Shown: positions 26,594 through 36,075, numbered from the stretch's first letter. The stretch: DNA of 64,000 nucleotides from CAYYWP01 sp050176585 (GCA_050176585.1 JBFXHX010000010.1:58028-122027), one strand, 5' to 3'. Notes: generated from the letters alone by a model not told the origin. A program made the numbers and translations.

Positions 26594-26890
26594 TCAGCGC
26601 AAGCGCATCGCGAGATCCTGGAGGCTGCCGACCAGGAATGTCTGCAGGAAATAGATGCCGACGATGACGACGAGCGGCGAGAAATCGATCCCGCCGATCT
26701 GCGGTAGCAGCTGTCGCACTCGCGAGAGCAGCGGCTCGGTGGCGCTGTACAGAAAGCGAACGATCGGGTTGCGCGGGTCGGCATTCACCCAGGAAATGAT
26801 GGCGCGCGCGATCACGATGTACAGGTACAGGGTGAGCACCAAGCTCAGCGCACCGGCGATGGCGAGCAGCAAGTTGGCAAGCATGAACAT
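26594..26890 (-). CDS. yggT: YggT-family integral membrane protein
   Basis: 98 residues, MFMLANLLLAIAG. Two hydrophobic segments (residues ~6-32 and 70-92) flank the conserved cytoplasmic stretch IISWVNADPRNPIVRFLYSATEPLLSRVR, the YggT signature. Family members are implicated in osmotic tolerance and cell-division or cell-shape roles in some bacteria. The preferred start is ATG 26890, 55 bases after proC; upstream in-frame sequence overlaps proC and has no membrane character. Part of the leftward operon. Confidence 0.88.
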   Translation of the reverse strand: MFMLANLLLAIAGALSLVLTLYLYIVIARAIISWVNADPRNPIVRFLYSATEPLLSRVRQLLPQIGGIDFSPLVVIVGIYFLQTFLVGSLQDLAMRLR

Positions 26891-26945
26891 GATCCAGCGC
26901 TCGGCGCGGAAACTATCGTCGGCGGTGTGCGCGCGCAAGGCACGG

Positions 26946-27830
26946 TCAGCCGCGCCCCAGCTCCTCGGCGCGCCGCGCCGCGGCGGCGACACACGACCGG
27001 ATGGCAGCGGCAAATCCACATCGATCGAGCTCCGACAGACCGGCCAACGTGGTGCCCCCCGGTGAGGTCACCGCCGCGCGGAGCCGTTCGGGCGTCTCAC
27101 CGGTTTCCTCGAGCATCGCCGCAGCGCCGGTGAGGGTCTGCAGCGTCAGCTCGCGTGCCGCCTCCGGATCGAGCCCGACCGCCACGCCGCCCGCGATCAT
27201 GGCCTCGGCGAACAGATACACGTAGGCGGGCCCGCTGCCGCTGAGGCCGGTGACCGCGTCGAGCAGCGCCTCGCGGTCCACCGCGCGCGCCTTCCCGACC
27301 GTGCGCAGGAGTTTGAGCACCAAGCGCATGTCGGCCGGTGTCGCGTGCGCGCCGCCGACGGCGACCGCCATGCCCTTGCCGAGCAGCGCCGGCGTGTTCG
27401 GCATCACCCGCACGACCCGCGCCGCGTTGCCAAGGCCGGCTTCCAGCCGCGCGGTTGGCCAGCCCGCGGCGATGGATACGAACAGCTTGCGCTTGGTGAC
27501 CAGCGGGCGAAGGTCGTCCAGGACCGCGCTCATGATCTGCGGCTTCACCGCGAGCACGATGACATCGGCCGCGCGGACCACCTCGCCATTGTCCGCCGTG
27601 GCGGTGACCTTGAGGCGGCGGCGCAGCGCGTTCCGCTTGTCCGCGTCGACGTCGGACGCGATGATCTCGTCGCTCCGACACACGCTGCCGGCGACGAACC
27701 CCTTGATCAACGCGGTCGCCATGTTGCCGCCGCCGATGAACCCGAACCGATGTGCCGGGCGGCGTTCGCTACTGCGCGCCGCGCGGTTGCGCCCCGCCGC
27801 TGCCCGTGTCGCCTGCTTCTTGGTCGCCAT
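26946..27830 (-). CDS. proC: Pyrroline-5-carboxylate reductase
   Basis: 294 residues. It catalyses NAD(P)H-dependent reduction of 1-pyrroline-5-carboxylate to proline, the last step of proline synthesis. Visible are the Rossmann motif FGFIGGGNMATALIKGF, VLAVKPQ, VRVMPNTPALLGKGM and the C-terminal ALLDAVTGLSGSGPAYVYLFAEAM with TSPGGTT, all hallmark ProC sequences. A basic 28-residue N-terminal extension (MATKKQATRAAAG...) precedes the fold and is unusual. ATG 27830 has GGAGGGG seven bases upstream. It lies 28 bases downstream of yggS in the same operon. Confidence 0.94.
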   Translation of the reverse strand: MATKKQATRAAAGRNRAARSSERRPAHRFGFIGGGNMATALIKGFVAGSVCRSDEIIASDVDADKRNALRRRLKVTATADNGEVVRAADVIVLAVKPQIMSAVLDDLRPLVTKRKLFVSIAAGWPTARLEAGLGNAARVVRVMPNTPALLGKGMAVAVGGAHATPADMRLVLKLLRTVGKARAVDREALLDAVTGLSGSGPAYVYLFAEAMIAGGVAVGLDPEAARELTLQTLTGAAAMLEETGETPERLRAAVTSPGGTTLAGLSELDRCGFAAAIRSCVAAAARRAEELGRG

Positions 27831-27858
27831 GCCTGCCCCTCCCGAGGCCTGTTCGCCT

Positions 27859-28527
27859 TCAGCGTGCCGCCCGTGCGCCAAAGATCGCTCGCCCGATGCG
27901 CACCATGGTCGCTCCCTCCTCGATGGCCACCTCGAAGTCCTCTGTCATGCCCATCGAGAGCTCGGGCAGCCCGGCGCGCTCGGCCAGCGCCCTGAGCTGA
28001 CGAAAAAACGGCCGCGCCGCTTCCGGATCGCCCGGCGGCGGCACGGCCATGAGACCGCCGACCCGCAAATGCGGATCGCGTAAGTCGGCCAGCAATGGCA
28101 TGAGCTCATCGGGGTCGACGCCGTGCTTGCTCGGCTCGCCTCCGAGGCGCACTTCCACGAGCACGTCCGCCACCCGGCCGCGCGCGGCAGCGGCGCGGGC
28201 GAGCGCCGACCCGAGCGCGGCACTGTCGACGGTCTGAATGACGTCGCACGCTTGCAGCGCCTTCGCCGCCTTGTTGCGCTGCAGATGCCCGATCAAATGC
28301 CAGCGCGCGGCGCTGGCCCCGACCTCGGCGCGCTTGGCTGCGGCCTCCTGCACGTAATTTTCGCCGATGTCCGTGAGTCCCGCGGCAATGGCCGCGCGCA
28401 CGAGCGCCGCCGGTTTCGTCTTCGCTGCGCCGATCAGGCGGATACTCTCCGGGTCGCGTCCGGCGCGCGCCGCGGCGCGCGCCATGCGCGCGCGCACGGC
28501 GGCGACATTGGCACCCACGTCGACCAC
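27859..28527 (-). CDS. yggS: YggS/PROSC-type pyridoxal-phosphate homeostasis protein
   Basis: 222 residues from a GTG start three bases after the maf stop. It is a single-domain alanine-racemase-like TIM barrel that binds PLP, likely through K36 in LIGAAKTKPAA. Other signatures are DIGENYVQEAAAK (~52), WHLIGHLQRNKA (~76), SVDSAALGSALARAA, the SKHG loop near 134 and LSMGMTEDFEVAIEEG near 190, followed by VRIGRAIFG. YggS proteins buffer PLP and affect amino-acid pools; a position beside proC is the common arrangement. Confidence 0.93.
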   Translation of the reverse strand: MVDVGANVAAVRARMARAAARAGRDPESIRLIGAAKTKPAALVRAAIAAGLTDIGENYVQEAAAKRAEVGASAARWHLIGHLQRNKAAKALQACDVIQTVDSAALGSALARAAAARGRVADVLVEVRLGGEPSKHGVDPDELMPLLADLRDPHLRVGGLMAVPPPGDPEAARPFFRQLRALAERAGLPELSMGMTEDFEVAIEEGATMVRIGRAIFGARAAR

Positions 28528-28530
28528 GGC

Positions 28531-29121
28531 TCAGCGCGACTCCGCCACCGCCGGCGCGCGCAGTCCGTGACGATCCAGCATGGCGCGGACTTCGTCCATC
28601 GGAAAGCCGATCACGTTGGTGTGCGAGCCGGTCACCCGCCGCACGAAGCCGGCGGCGCCGCCCTGGATGGCATACGCCCCCGCCTTATCGGTGGGCTCGC
28701 CGCTTGCGACGTACGCGGCGATCTCGTTCGCGCCGAGCTCGCGGAACTCGACCCCGGTGCGCACCGCGCATTCTTCGACGAACTCGCTTCCGGGCGCGAA
28801 GAGCACCACTGCGGTCACCACCTCGTGCGCGTGGCCCGACAGGCGCCGGAGCATGCGCTGCGCGTCCGCCTCGTCCTGCGGTTTGCCGAAGATCTCCCCG
28901 TCCATGGTGACCACGGTATCGGCGCCCAGCACCCATGCGGAGGGATCGATCCGCGCGACCGCAGCCGCCTTGTCGCGAGCCGCGCGGAGGGCGAATGCGG
29001 CCGCCGCTTCGCCGGGCTCCGGCATCTCCGGGACGTCGCTCGGCTGCACCGCAAACGGCACTCCCAACTCGCCGAGGAGCGCGGCGCGGCGCGGCGACGC
29101 CGAGGCGAGGACCAAGCGCAT
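28531..29121 (-). CDS. maf: Maf-family nucleoside triphosphate pyrophosphatase
   Basis: 196 residues, MRLVLASASPRRAALL. Maf proteins hydrolyse non-canonical or canonical NTPs to NMP and PPi (house-cleaning) and affect septum formation when overproduced. Key motifs are SASPRR (residues 7-12), ALRAARDKAAAVA, WVLGADTVV, GEIFGKPQDEADA, and the C-terminal DKAGAYAIQGGAAGFVRRVTGSHTNVIGFP. It is the first gene of the leftward run and diverges from mprF, whose ATG is 114 bases away. The much longer frame upstream is antisense to mprF and is rejected. Confidence 0.93.
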   Translation of the reverse strand: MRLVLASASPRRAALLGELGVPFAVQPSDVPEMPEPGEAAAAFALRAARDKAAAVARIDPSAWVLGADTVVTMDGEIFGKPQDEADAQRMLRRLSGHAHEVVTAVVLFAPGSEFVEECAVRTGVEFRELGANEIAAYVASGEPTDKAGAYAIQGGAAGFVRRVTGSHTNVIGFPMDEVRAMLDRHGLRAPAVAESR

Positions 29122-29235
29122 GGCGCGTGTGCTCGCTGATGGGCGCGCGGAAGTCAACGCCGCTTCGAGCCCGCGGCGCAACGCGGGCAGCGCGCTCGCG
29201 CGCGACATCGCGGTTGGATAGGACGGTGTATCGAC

Positions 29236-31803
29236 ATGGAGGCCCACACCCGATGGGTGACCGGCTGGCCGCGCCGCCTGATGCCACTGCTGGCTGTCGC
29301 GTTGCTCACGGCGGCCGCGGTGGTCCTGCATCACCAGGTGCGCGCGTACCACTACGAGGACATCCGGCGGAGCCTCGCCCGCATCCCGGGATGGAGAATC
29401 GCGGCGGCGCTCGCGCTGACGGCGTTGAGCTATTGCATCCTCACCGGCTATGACACGCTCGCGCTGCGCTATCTCGGCCGCCCCCTGCCGTATCGGCGCA
29501 TGGCGCTCGCGTCCTTTCTCGGCTACGCCTTTTCGCACAACATCGGCGTGTCGGTGCTGAGCGGCGCGGCGCCGCGGTATCGCCTCTACTCCGCGTGGGG
29601 CTTGGCGGCCGCGGACGTCGCGCTCCTCGTCGGTTTCACGGCGGCGACGTTTTGGCTCGGCATCATCGCCATCACGGCTCTCGCGCTCGCGCTGGAGCCG
29701 GCGGTGCTGCGCTCGCTGGCGCCGCTGCCCACCGGCGCGGTGCGCGGCCTTGGAGTCGCGCTGCTCGTGCTCCTCGCCGCGTATCCGATCGTCGCCGCGC
29801 GCTGGCGTCGCCCGCTGCGGATTCGCGGATGGATGATCCCGCCGCTCCGTCCCGGTCTTGCGCTCGCGCAGGTCGCGATCGCCATCCTCGACTGGCTCGT
29901 CGCCGCGGCCGTGCTGTACGTCCTCCTGCCGGCGGCGATCCCGTTCACGCACTTCGCCGCGCTGTTCGCGATTGCCCAGCTCGCCGGAGTGACGAGCCAT
30001 GTCCCGGGCGGGCTCGGCGTGTTCGACACCATGATGCTGCTCGCGCTGGGGCCCTACGCGCCGGCGCCGCCGGTGATCGGCGCGCTGCTCATTTACCGCG
30101 TCGTCTACTATTTGCTGCCGCTCGGCATCGCGACCGCCCTGCTGGCCGCCTACGAGGGCCTGCAGCGGCGCGCGCAGCTCGCGCTCGTCCGCGCCTTCGC
30201 GGGGCGCTGGCTCCCGCAGATCGCGCCCCGGGTGCTCGCGCTGTTGATCTTCGCCGGCGGCGCGCTCCTGCTGCTGTCCGGCGCCGTTCCGCGCCATGCG
30301 GGACGGCTCGACCGGCTGCAGCACGTGCTGCCGCTGCCGGTGCTGGAGGCGTCACATTTTCTCGCCAGCCTCGGCGGCCTCGGCCTGATCCTGCTCGCCA
30401 GCGGATTGCAGCGCCGGCTCGACGCCGCGTATCACCTCGCCGTCGCGCTGCTGGCAATCGGAGCGCTGCTCGCGCTGCTCAACGGCTTCGATTACGAAGA
30501 GTCGCTGATTTTGCTGGTCATGCTCGCGGTGCTGCTCCCGTGTCGGGGCGAGTTCTACCGGCATGCGTCTCTCATCCGCGAGCGCTTCACCCTCGGCTGG
30601 GCCGTCGCAGTGGTCGCGGTGCTCACCGCGGCGCTATGGCTCGGGCTGTTCGTCCACAAGCACACCGAGTACGCGCACGAGCTCTGGTGGGAGTTCAGCT
30701 TTTTCGGCGATGCGCCGCGGTTCCTGCGCGCCAGCGTCGGGGTTGGTGTGGCGGCGCTGGTGCTCGCCGGATGGCACTTGCTGCGGCCCGCGGTGCTGCG
30801 CGCCTCGCCGCCGGATGCAGAGACGCTCGCGGCGGTACGTGCGATCGTCGCCGAATCGCCACTCGCCATGTCCCACCTGGCGCTGCTCGGCGACAAGTCG
30901 TTCCTGCTGAGCGAGGACCGCCGCGCGTTGATCATGTACGCCGTGTCCGGGCGCAGCTGCGTCGCGATGGGCGACCCGGTCGGTGCTCCGGCGAGCCGCG
31001 GCGAGCTCGTGTGGCAGTACAAGGAGCTCTGCGATCGGCACGGCACCTGGCCGGTCTTCTACGAGTGCAGCGCGGCCGCCCTGCCGTTGTATCTGGACGT
31101 CGGGTTGACGCCGCTCAAGTTCGGCGAGGAGGCGCGCATCCCGTTGGCCGACTTCACCCTCGCGGGCGGCAACCACCGCCCGCAGCGCCACGTGCTGAAC
31201 CGCCTCGAGCGCGACGGGGCGAGCTTCGCGGTCTATCCGCCCGAGGAGGTGGCGGCGCTGTTACCGGAGCTGGCGCCCATCTCGCACGATTGGCTGCGCG
31301 AAAAGCACACCCGTGAGAAGGGGTTCTCGCTCGGCTCGTTCGACCCCGCGTTTCTGGTCCAGTGTCCGATGGCGGTCGTCCGCGCACAGGGCGCCATCGT
31401 CGCCTTCGCCAACCTGTGGTGCTCGGCCGACCGCGAGGAAGTAGCGCCCGATCTCATGCGGTACTGCCGCGCTGCCCCGCTGAGCGTCATGGAGTATCTC
31501 TTCCTGCGCATCATCCTGTGGGGCCAGGAACAGGGCTACCGCTGGTGCAACATCGGCATGGCGCCGTTGTCCGGGCTCGAGGCCCGCGCGACGGCGCCGT
31601 TGTGGAACCGCCTCGGCGCGTTCGCCTTCCGCTATGGCGAGCACTTCTACAACTTCCAGGGCCTGCGCCAGTTTAAAGAAAAGTTCGACCCCGAATGGCG
31701 CCCCAAGTACCTCGTCTACCCCGGTGGCATCGTCCTGCCGCGCGTGCTGGCGAACGTCGCCGTGCTGGTGTCGGGAGGCCTGCGCGGCGTGGTAGCGAAG
31801 TGA
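29236..31803 (+). CDS. mprF: MprF-type bifunctional aminoacyl-phosphatidylglycerol synthase/flippase
   Basis: 855 residues. The N-terminal ~500 residues hold about 14 hydrophobic segments with the flippase-domain signature SHNIGVSVLSGAAPRYRLYS (near 100-118) and VTSHVPGGLGVFDTMMLLAL (~250). The C-terminal ~300 residues are the cytosolic DUF2156 synthase with SHLALLGDKSFLLSED (~550), GDPVG, FYECSAAALPLYLDVGL, GNHRPQRHVLNRLERDG and FNLQG-like YNFQGLRQFKEKFDPEW. It transfers lysine (or another amino acid) from tRNA to phosphatidylglycerol and flips the product. It is convergent with an AcvB/VirJ-type gene 57 bases downstream. Confidence 0.92.
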   Translation: MEAHTRWVTGWPRRLMPLLAVALLTAAAVVLHHQVRAYHYEDIRRSLARIPGWRIAAALALTALSYCILTGYDTLALRYLGRPLPYRRMALASFLGYAFSHNIGVSVLSGAAPRYRLYSAWGLAAADVALLVGFTAATFWLGIIAITALALALEPAVLRSLAPLPTGAVRGLGVALLVLLAAYPIVAARWRRPLRIRGWMIPPLRPGLALAQVAIAILDWLVAAAVLYVLLPAAIPFTHFAALFAIAQLAGVTSHVPGGLGVFDTMMLLALGPYAPAPPVIGALLIYRVVYYLLPLGIATALLAAYEGLQRRAQLALVRAFAGRWLPQIAPRVLALLIFAGGALLLLSGAVPRHAGRLDRLQHVLPLPVLEASHFLASLGGLGLILLASGLQRRLDAAYHLAVALLAIGALLALLNGFDYEESLILLVMLAVLLPCRGEFYRHASLIRERFTLGWAVAVVAVLTAALWLGLFVHKHTEYAHELWWEFSFFGDAPRFLRASVGVGVAALVLAGWHLLRPAVLRASPPDAETLAAVRAIVAESPLAMSHLALLGDKSFLLSEDRRALIMYAVSGRSCVAMGDPVGAPASRGELVWQYKELCDRHGTWPVFYECSAAALPLYLDVGLTPLKFGEEARIPLADFTLAGGNHRPQRHVLNRLERDGASFAVYPPEEVAALLPELAPISHDWLREKHTREKGFSLGSFDPAFLVQCPMAVVRAQGAIVAFANLWCSADREEVAPDLMRYCRAAPLSVMEYLFLRIILWGQEQGYRWCNIGMAPLSGLEARATAPLWNRLGAFAFRYGEHFYNFQGLRQFKEKFDPEWRPKYLVYPGGIVLPRVLANVAVLVSGGLRGVVAK

Positions 31804-31860
31804 ACCGCCGCGTCACGCGCTACCGTGCCGCTGCGCGCGCGTCCGCAGGCGCCGGCGGCC

Positions 31861-33201
31861 TCAGCCGAGGCCGGCGGCGCGAACCCGTGCGCCCGCGAGG
31901 ATGCGCTCAGCGAGCGCCTTGTAGTCGCCGTCGAAGTGATGGCCGCCGCGCGTGCGGATGATCTCGCCTGCGGGGAGGTGCGATTCCCGGCACACCGTGT
32001 CCTCTTCTTCGGCGCCATACACGCATTGCAGCAACCCCGGCGGCAAACGCTGCACTTCCGGGAGCACGGCGGGAGCATCGACGGGCGCGGCGCCGAGCCA
32101 CGCGGTCACCGTGAACTCGAATGGCGCGTGATGCTCGAGACCGAGCAGGGAGAGCTGGATCACGCGCGCGCGCGCATCGGCCGGCAGTCGGTTGTAGGCG
32201 AACGGCAGGATGCCGGCGCCGAACGAGTACCCGATCAGCACCACGTGCCGCGCGTGCCAGCGTGCGCCGTAGTACGCCAGCACGCGCTCGAGATCGTGCG
32301 CGACCTGTTCGGGCGCCTTGGCCCGCCAGAAGTAGCGGAGACTGTCGACGCCGACCACCGGCATGCCACGCGCGGCCAGGTACTCGCCGATCTGTTTGTC
32401 GATATCCCGCCACCCACCGTCGCCGGAGTAGATCACCGCCATCACGTCGCCGCCGTGCGCGGCTGGCAGCTCCACGAGCGGCAGTCCCACGAGCGCGTGC
32501 GCCGCATCGGCAGAGCCGGCGTCCGCAGCGAGCGCGCCGGCGACCACGGTCAGGAGGCGGGTCGTCGGCGCACCGTCAGCCGCCGCGGGCGTGGCCAAGC
32601 CCCGCAGTGGGGGCGCGACCGCATCACCGGGCGAAACCCGCCACCACCCAGGGAGGCTGGGCGCGGAAGCGTAGCGAAAGCCGGCGCCAGGTTGCGGTTC
32701 GCTGGGGGCGCCGGGGCAGAGCGGCACTTTGGTCGGCAGCGCCGGTGCGGGATCGACGCTCACCGCACCGGCGACCGTCGCGGCCGGAGACTGCGCCAAG
32801 GCGGCGTACGCGAGCGTGCCCCCGACGCCCACGCCGCTCAGGATCGGCGCGTGATAGCTCGGAGCACCCAGGTCGCGCTGCACGCGTTTGCTCAAATCCT
32901 CCACCTCGGAGATCAGGTAATGGCAGCCGTCGTCGCTGGCCGCGAGGCCGCGCAGATAGCTGCGCAGGTCGATGCCCACCACCGCCGCGCCGCCCGCGGC
33001 GAGCGCGCGGCCGTCGGCGTCCAGGTCGCCCGTCCATCCACCGGTGTCGGAAAACACGAACACCATGCCATTCGGCGGTGTCGTCGGCGCATAGATCGCC
33101 ACCTGCCCGAACCGGCCTTCGGCGCGCTGCTGCACGGTGACCGCGGGTCGGCACGCACTCGCCAAGGCGAGGAGGGCGAGCGCGAGGGCCTGCCGGGACA
33201 T
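31861..33201 (-). CDS. AcvB/VirJ-family protein, probable periplasmic lysyl-PG hydrolase
   Basis: 446 residues. An N-terminal signal ending ...LALASAC suggests a lipoprotein. There are two tandem alpha/beta-hydrolase-like halves. The C-terminal half is the VirJ domain with VIYSGDGGWRDIDKQIGEYL, PVVGVDSLRYFW and the nucleophile elbow GYSFGAG (S326). The N-terminal half repeats the layout (VFVFSDTGGWTGDLD, AVVGIDLRSYL) but its elbow reads GVGVG, so it lacks the Ser and is probably inactive. Characterised AcvB of Agrobacterium hydrolyses lysyl-phosphatidylglycerol made by an MprF homologue. The adjacent mprF supports the same role here. The start at ATG 33201 gives the signal peptide. Confidence 0.85.
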   Translation of the reverse strand: MSRQALALALLALASACRPAVTVQQRAEGRFGQVAIYAPTTPPNGMVFVFSDTGGWTGDLDADGRALAAGGAAVVGIDLRSYLRGLAASDDGCHYLISEVEDLSKRVQRDLGAPSYHAPILSGVGVGGTLAYAALAQSPAATVAGAVSVDPAPALPTKVPLCPGAPSEPQPGAGFRYASAPSLPGWWRVSPGDAVAPPLRGLATPAAADGAPTTRLLTVVAGALAADAGSADAAHALVGLPLVELPAAHGGDVMAVIYSGDGGWRDIDKQIGEYLAARGMPVVGVDSLRYFWRAKAPEQVAHDLERVLAYYGARWHARHVVLIGYSFGAGILPFAYNRLPADARARVIQLSLLGLEHHAPFEFTVTAWLGAAPVDAPAVLPEVQRLPPGLLQCVYGAEEEDTVCRESHLPAGEIIRTRGGHHFDGDYKALAERILAGARVRAAGLG

Positions 33202-33367
33202 CGCCGGCCATCTTGCGGGGCCGCGCGCAGCGCCGCAACATGCGACGCGGAGCGACACCCGAGTGCGATGAGCACAGAGCGCAGGCCCGCGCGCGAGCGA
33301 CGCGCATCGCCTTTCCCATCCCTGCTCGCCCGTGGTGTTCTCCATGACTGAACGGCGGCGGTAGCGG

Positions 33368-35503
33368 ATGCGGCTTCCGGTGGTGCTGGTGGCGGTGGGT
33401 CTGGTGGCGGGTTGCGCCGCGTCGGCCCCGCGCGATCCCGTGTCGTCGCGCCCGCCCGATCCCGCCTCACCGCCGGGCGGGCGGGTCGCAGCGCCGCGCG
33501 ACCCCGCGCCCCAGCGTGTGCCGGCGTCGCCGCCACCGATCGCGGGCGCGCGTCCAGCGCCGACGGCGGCGCCGATACCCGAACGCGATGTGCGCGCGCG
33601 GTTCGCCGCTGCGCGTGCGCGGCTCGCGAGCGGCGACGCCGCGGGCGCGCGCATCGAGCTCGAGTCACTGCGACCCCGCTATCCGGAGCTCGACGATTAC
33701 GTGCTGGACGACCTCGGCCGCGCCGCGGCAGCTGCCGGCGATGCAACCGCGGCGGAGGCGTACTGGGCGGAGCTGCTCGATGCGCATCCGCGCAGCGTAC
33801 TAGTCCCGCGCGCTCAGCTTGCGCGCGGCCGTTCGCAAGCCGCGCGCGGCGCCGCGGCGGAGGCAGCCGCTTCGCTCGCCATCGCCCGCGATGCCGGCGA
33901 TGCCACCACGGCACTGGCGGCGTCGCTCGCGCTCGCCGACCTGGCGCTCGCGCGCGGCGACCCGGCTGCCGCGCACGCCTATTTGATGGCGGCGCGCCAA
34001 ACCGCGCCCGGAACGCCGTTGGCGCGGGACGCCAAGCGGCGCGCGCTGGCGTTGCGCGCGCAGATGTCACAACTCGCCCCGACCGGTCGCGATCTCGAGC
34101 GCGAGCTCCGCCTGCTCCTGCTCGAGCGCGATTACGAGACCGCCACCGTCACGGCCGATGCGCTGCTGGCGCGCGCCGATGAGCCGCGGTGGCTGCGCGC
34201 GCGCGCCGATGCCGAGTACGGCGCCGGCCGCGTCGACGAAAGCCTCGCCACCCTGCGGGTGATCAGCGCGCGGTACCCGCGGACGCCGGAAGCCGCGGAC
34301 GCGGAGTTTCGGTACGCGTCCGTCCTCTGGAACCGCGATCGCAACGATGAGGCGGGCGCGGCATTCGGCGCGTTTCTCGCCCGCTATCCCGGACACGCGC
34401 GGCGGGCGGAGGCGCTCTACGCGCTGGCGCGCATCGCCCAGAGCGCGGGGCGCGACGAGGACGCGGTGGCGGCGTACGAGCGGCTCATCACCGCCGCGCC
34501 CGCTTCGCCGCAGGCCCGGGAAGCGCGCGGGCGGATCGGGTGGATCCGCTACCAGCAGGGCGACTGGCAGCGCGCGGCGCTGGCGTTCGCCTCGGCCGCG
34601 CAGGGGCGCGGAGCGGCGGAGGCACCCGAGCCGCATTACTGGCGCGCGCGCGCGCTCGAGCGCGATGGCCAGCGGGAGGCCGCGGAGCAGATCTACCGCC
34701 GCCTGCTCGCGGAAGCGCCCGGGAGCTACTACTCCCATTGGGCCGAGCAGCGGCTCGGCGCACCCGCGCCAGCGCGCCACCAGCTCACCGCCTGGCACAC
34801 ACCGCCGGCGCTCGGCGCCCCGCCGCCGGGGGCCGACCCGTACCATTGGGTGCGCGCGCGCGAGCTGCACGCGATCGGGTTGCGCCATGCGGCGTTCGCG
34901 GAGATGCGCGCGTTCGAACGCGACCACGCGGGGCAGCCCGCGGTCGCCGACGCTTTGCCGTCGGCGTATCAGGCCGTGGGGGGCTATCGCGATGCCATCC
35001 GGCTCGCGAGCGCTCGCGGCAGCGGCGACCCCGACCTGCTCTACCCGCTCGCCTTCTGGGACGAGGTGTCGCGCGCCGCGCAGGGCGAGCGCATCGATCC
35101 GCTCCTGGTCGTGGCCCTCATGCGACAGGAAAGCCTCTTCGATCCGTCCGCGCGCTCGCCCGCCGACGCGCGCGGGCTCATGCAGCTCCTGCCCAGCACC
35201 GCCGACCGGGTGGCGCGGCAGCACGGCATGCCATCGCCGACCGATCAGCTCTACCAACCCGAGACCAACGTCGCGCTGGGGGTCACCTACCTCGGCGAGC
35301 TGCTGCGCCGGTACGGGGGCGATCCGCTGAAAGCGTTCGCCGCGTACAACGGCGGCGAGCAGGCCGTAGCGCGTTGGCAGGAGCGCTACGGCCATCTGCC
35401 GCCGGATGAGTTCGTCGAGAGCATCACGTACCGCGAGACGCGCGACTACGTGAAACGCGTGATCGGCAACTACCGGCGCTACCAGCAGCTCTACGCGCGC
35501 TGA
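33368..35503 (+). CDS. Soluble lytic murein transglycosylase, Slt70 type, lipoprotein
   Basis: 711 residues. A lipoprotein signal (LVAVGLVAGC, Cys 16) is followed by a Pro/Ala-rich spacer, then a long Ala/Arg-rich alpha-superhelical TPR-like region (residues ~80-560). The C-terminal SLT domain carries catalytic E588 in ALMRQESLFDPSA, then ARGLMQLLPSTA, NVALGVTYLGELL and AFAAYNGGEQAV, the standard motifs. It cleaves peptidoglycan glycan strands in the periplasm. It diverges from the AcvB-type gene (166 bases between starts). Its last 13 bases overlap the end of the convergent dedA gene. Confidence 0.92.
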   Translation: MRLPVVLVAVGLVAGCAASAPRDPVSSRPPDPASPPGGRVAAPRDPAPQRVPASPPPIAGARPAPTAAPIPERDVRARFAAARARLASGDAAGARIELESLRPRYPELDDYVLDDLGRAAAAAGDATAAEAYWAELLDAHPRSVLVPRAQLARGRSQAARGAAAEAAASLAIARDAGDATTALAASLALADLALARGDPAAAHAYLMAARQTAPGTPLARDAKRRALALRAQMSQLAPTGRDLERELRLLLLERDYETATVTADALLARADEPRWLRARADAEYGAGRVDESLATLRVISARYPRTPEAADAEFRYASVLWNRDRNDEAGAAFGAFLARYPGHARRAEALYALARIAQSAGRDEDAVAAYERLITAAPASPQAREARGRIGWIRYQQGDWQRAALAFASAAQGRGAAEAPEPHYWRARALERDGQREAAEQIYRRLLAEAPGSYYSHWAEQRLGAPAPARHQLTAWHTPPALGAPPPGADPYHWVRARELHAIGLRHAAFAEMRAFERDHAGQPAVADALPSAYQAVGGYRDAIRLASARGSGDPDLLYPLAFWDEVSRAAQGERIDPLLVVALMRQESLFDPSARSPADARGLMQLLPSTADRVARQHGMPSPTDQLYQPETNVALGVTYLGELLRRYGGDPLKAFAAYNGGEQAVARWQERYGHLPPDEFVESITYRETRDYVKRVIGNYRRYQQLYAR

Positions 35504-36075
35504 CGCGCGGCAGCGACCGTGTTGCGCCGCCGCAGCACGCAGAGCCGGCGCAGCCAGAAGAGCGCGCCGACCGCAGCAATGCCGGCGGCGACGCGAATCT
35601 CGTAGCGCTCGATATGGCCGAGCAGCTCCTTGGCCGCGCCGCCGACGTACCAGCCGAGGCCGGCCACCGCGATCGCCCATACGGCCGCCGCGATGGCGTT
35701 CAGCACCGCGAACTTCGCCACCGGCACGTCGCTCATGCCGAGCGCGAGTGGCGTGACGTTGCGCAACCCGTACAGAAAGCGGAACGAGAGGATGAGCAGA
35801 GCGTCGTAGCGCCGCGCCAGGCCGCGCACACGCTCCACGCCGGCCGCCAGGCGCGGGCGCTTGGCGACGAATGCCGGGCCGCACCGCCGGCCGATGCAGA
35901 AGAAGAGCTGATCGCTGGCGAGCGAGCCGATGAACGCGGCCAGCATCACGCCGGGCAGGGACAGGAGGTGGCGGTGCGCGGCAAAGCCGCCGAGCACGAG
36001 GATCGTCTCGCCCTCGAGGAACGTGCCGACCAGTATGGCGAGATACCCGTAGCGGCTGATCAGCGATTCGAGCAC
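35491..36075 (-). CDS. DedA/SNARE-associated membrane protein
   Basis: 194 residues, four or five hydrophobic segments. The DedA signature is near the N-terminus (FLEGETILVLGGFAAHRHLLSLP), followed by GSLASDQLFFCIGRRCG and the amphipathic FRFLYGLRNVTPLALGMSDV, which carries the conserved Arg residues. Recent work places DedA proteins as lipid-carrier (undecaprenyl phosphate or phospholipid) translocases. The 3' end overlaps slt tail to tail by 13 bases. It could influence the same envelope physiology as slt and mprF nearby, but this is only by proximity. Confidence 0.88.
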   Translation of the reverse strand: MLESLISRYGYLAILVGTFLEGETILVLGGFAAHRHLLSLPGVMLAAFIGSLASDQLFFCIGRRCGPAFVAKRPRLAAGVERVRGLARRYDALLILSFRFLYGLRNVTPLALGMSDVPVAKFAVLNAIAAAVWAIAVAGLGWYVGGAAKELLGHIERYEIRVAAGIAAVGALFWLRRLCVLRRRNTVAAARQRA

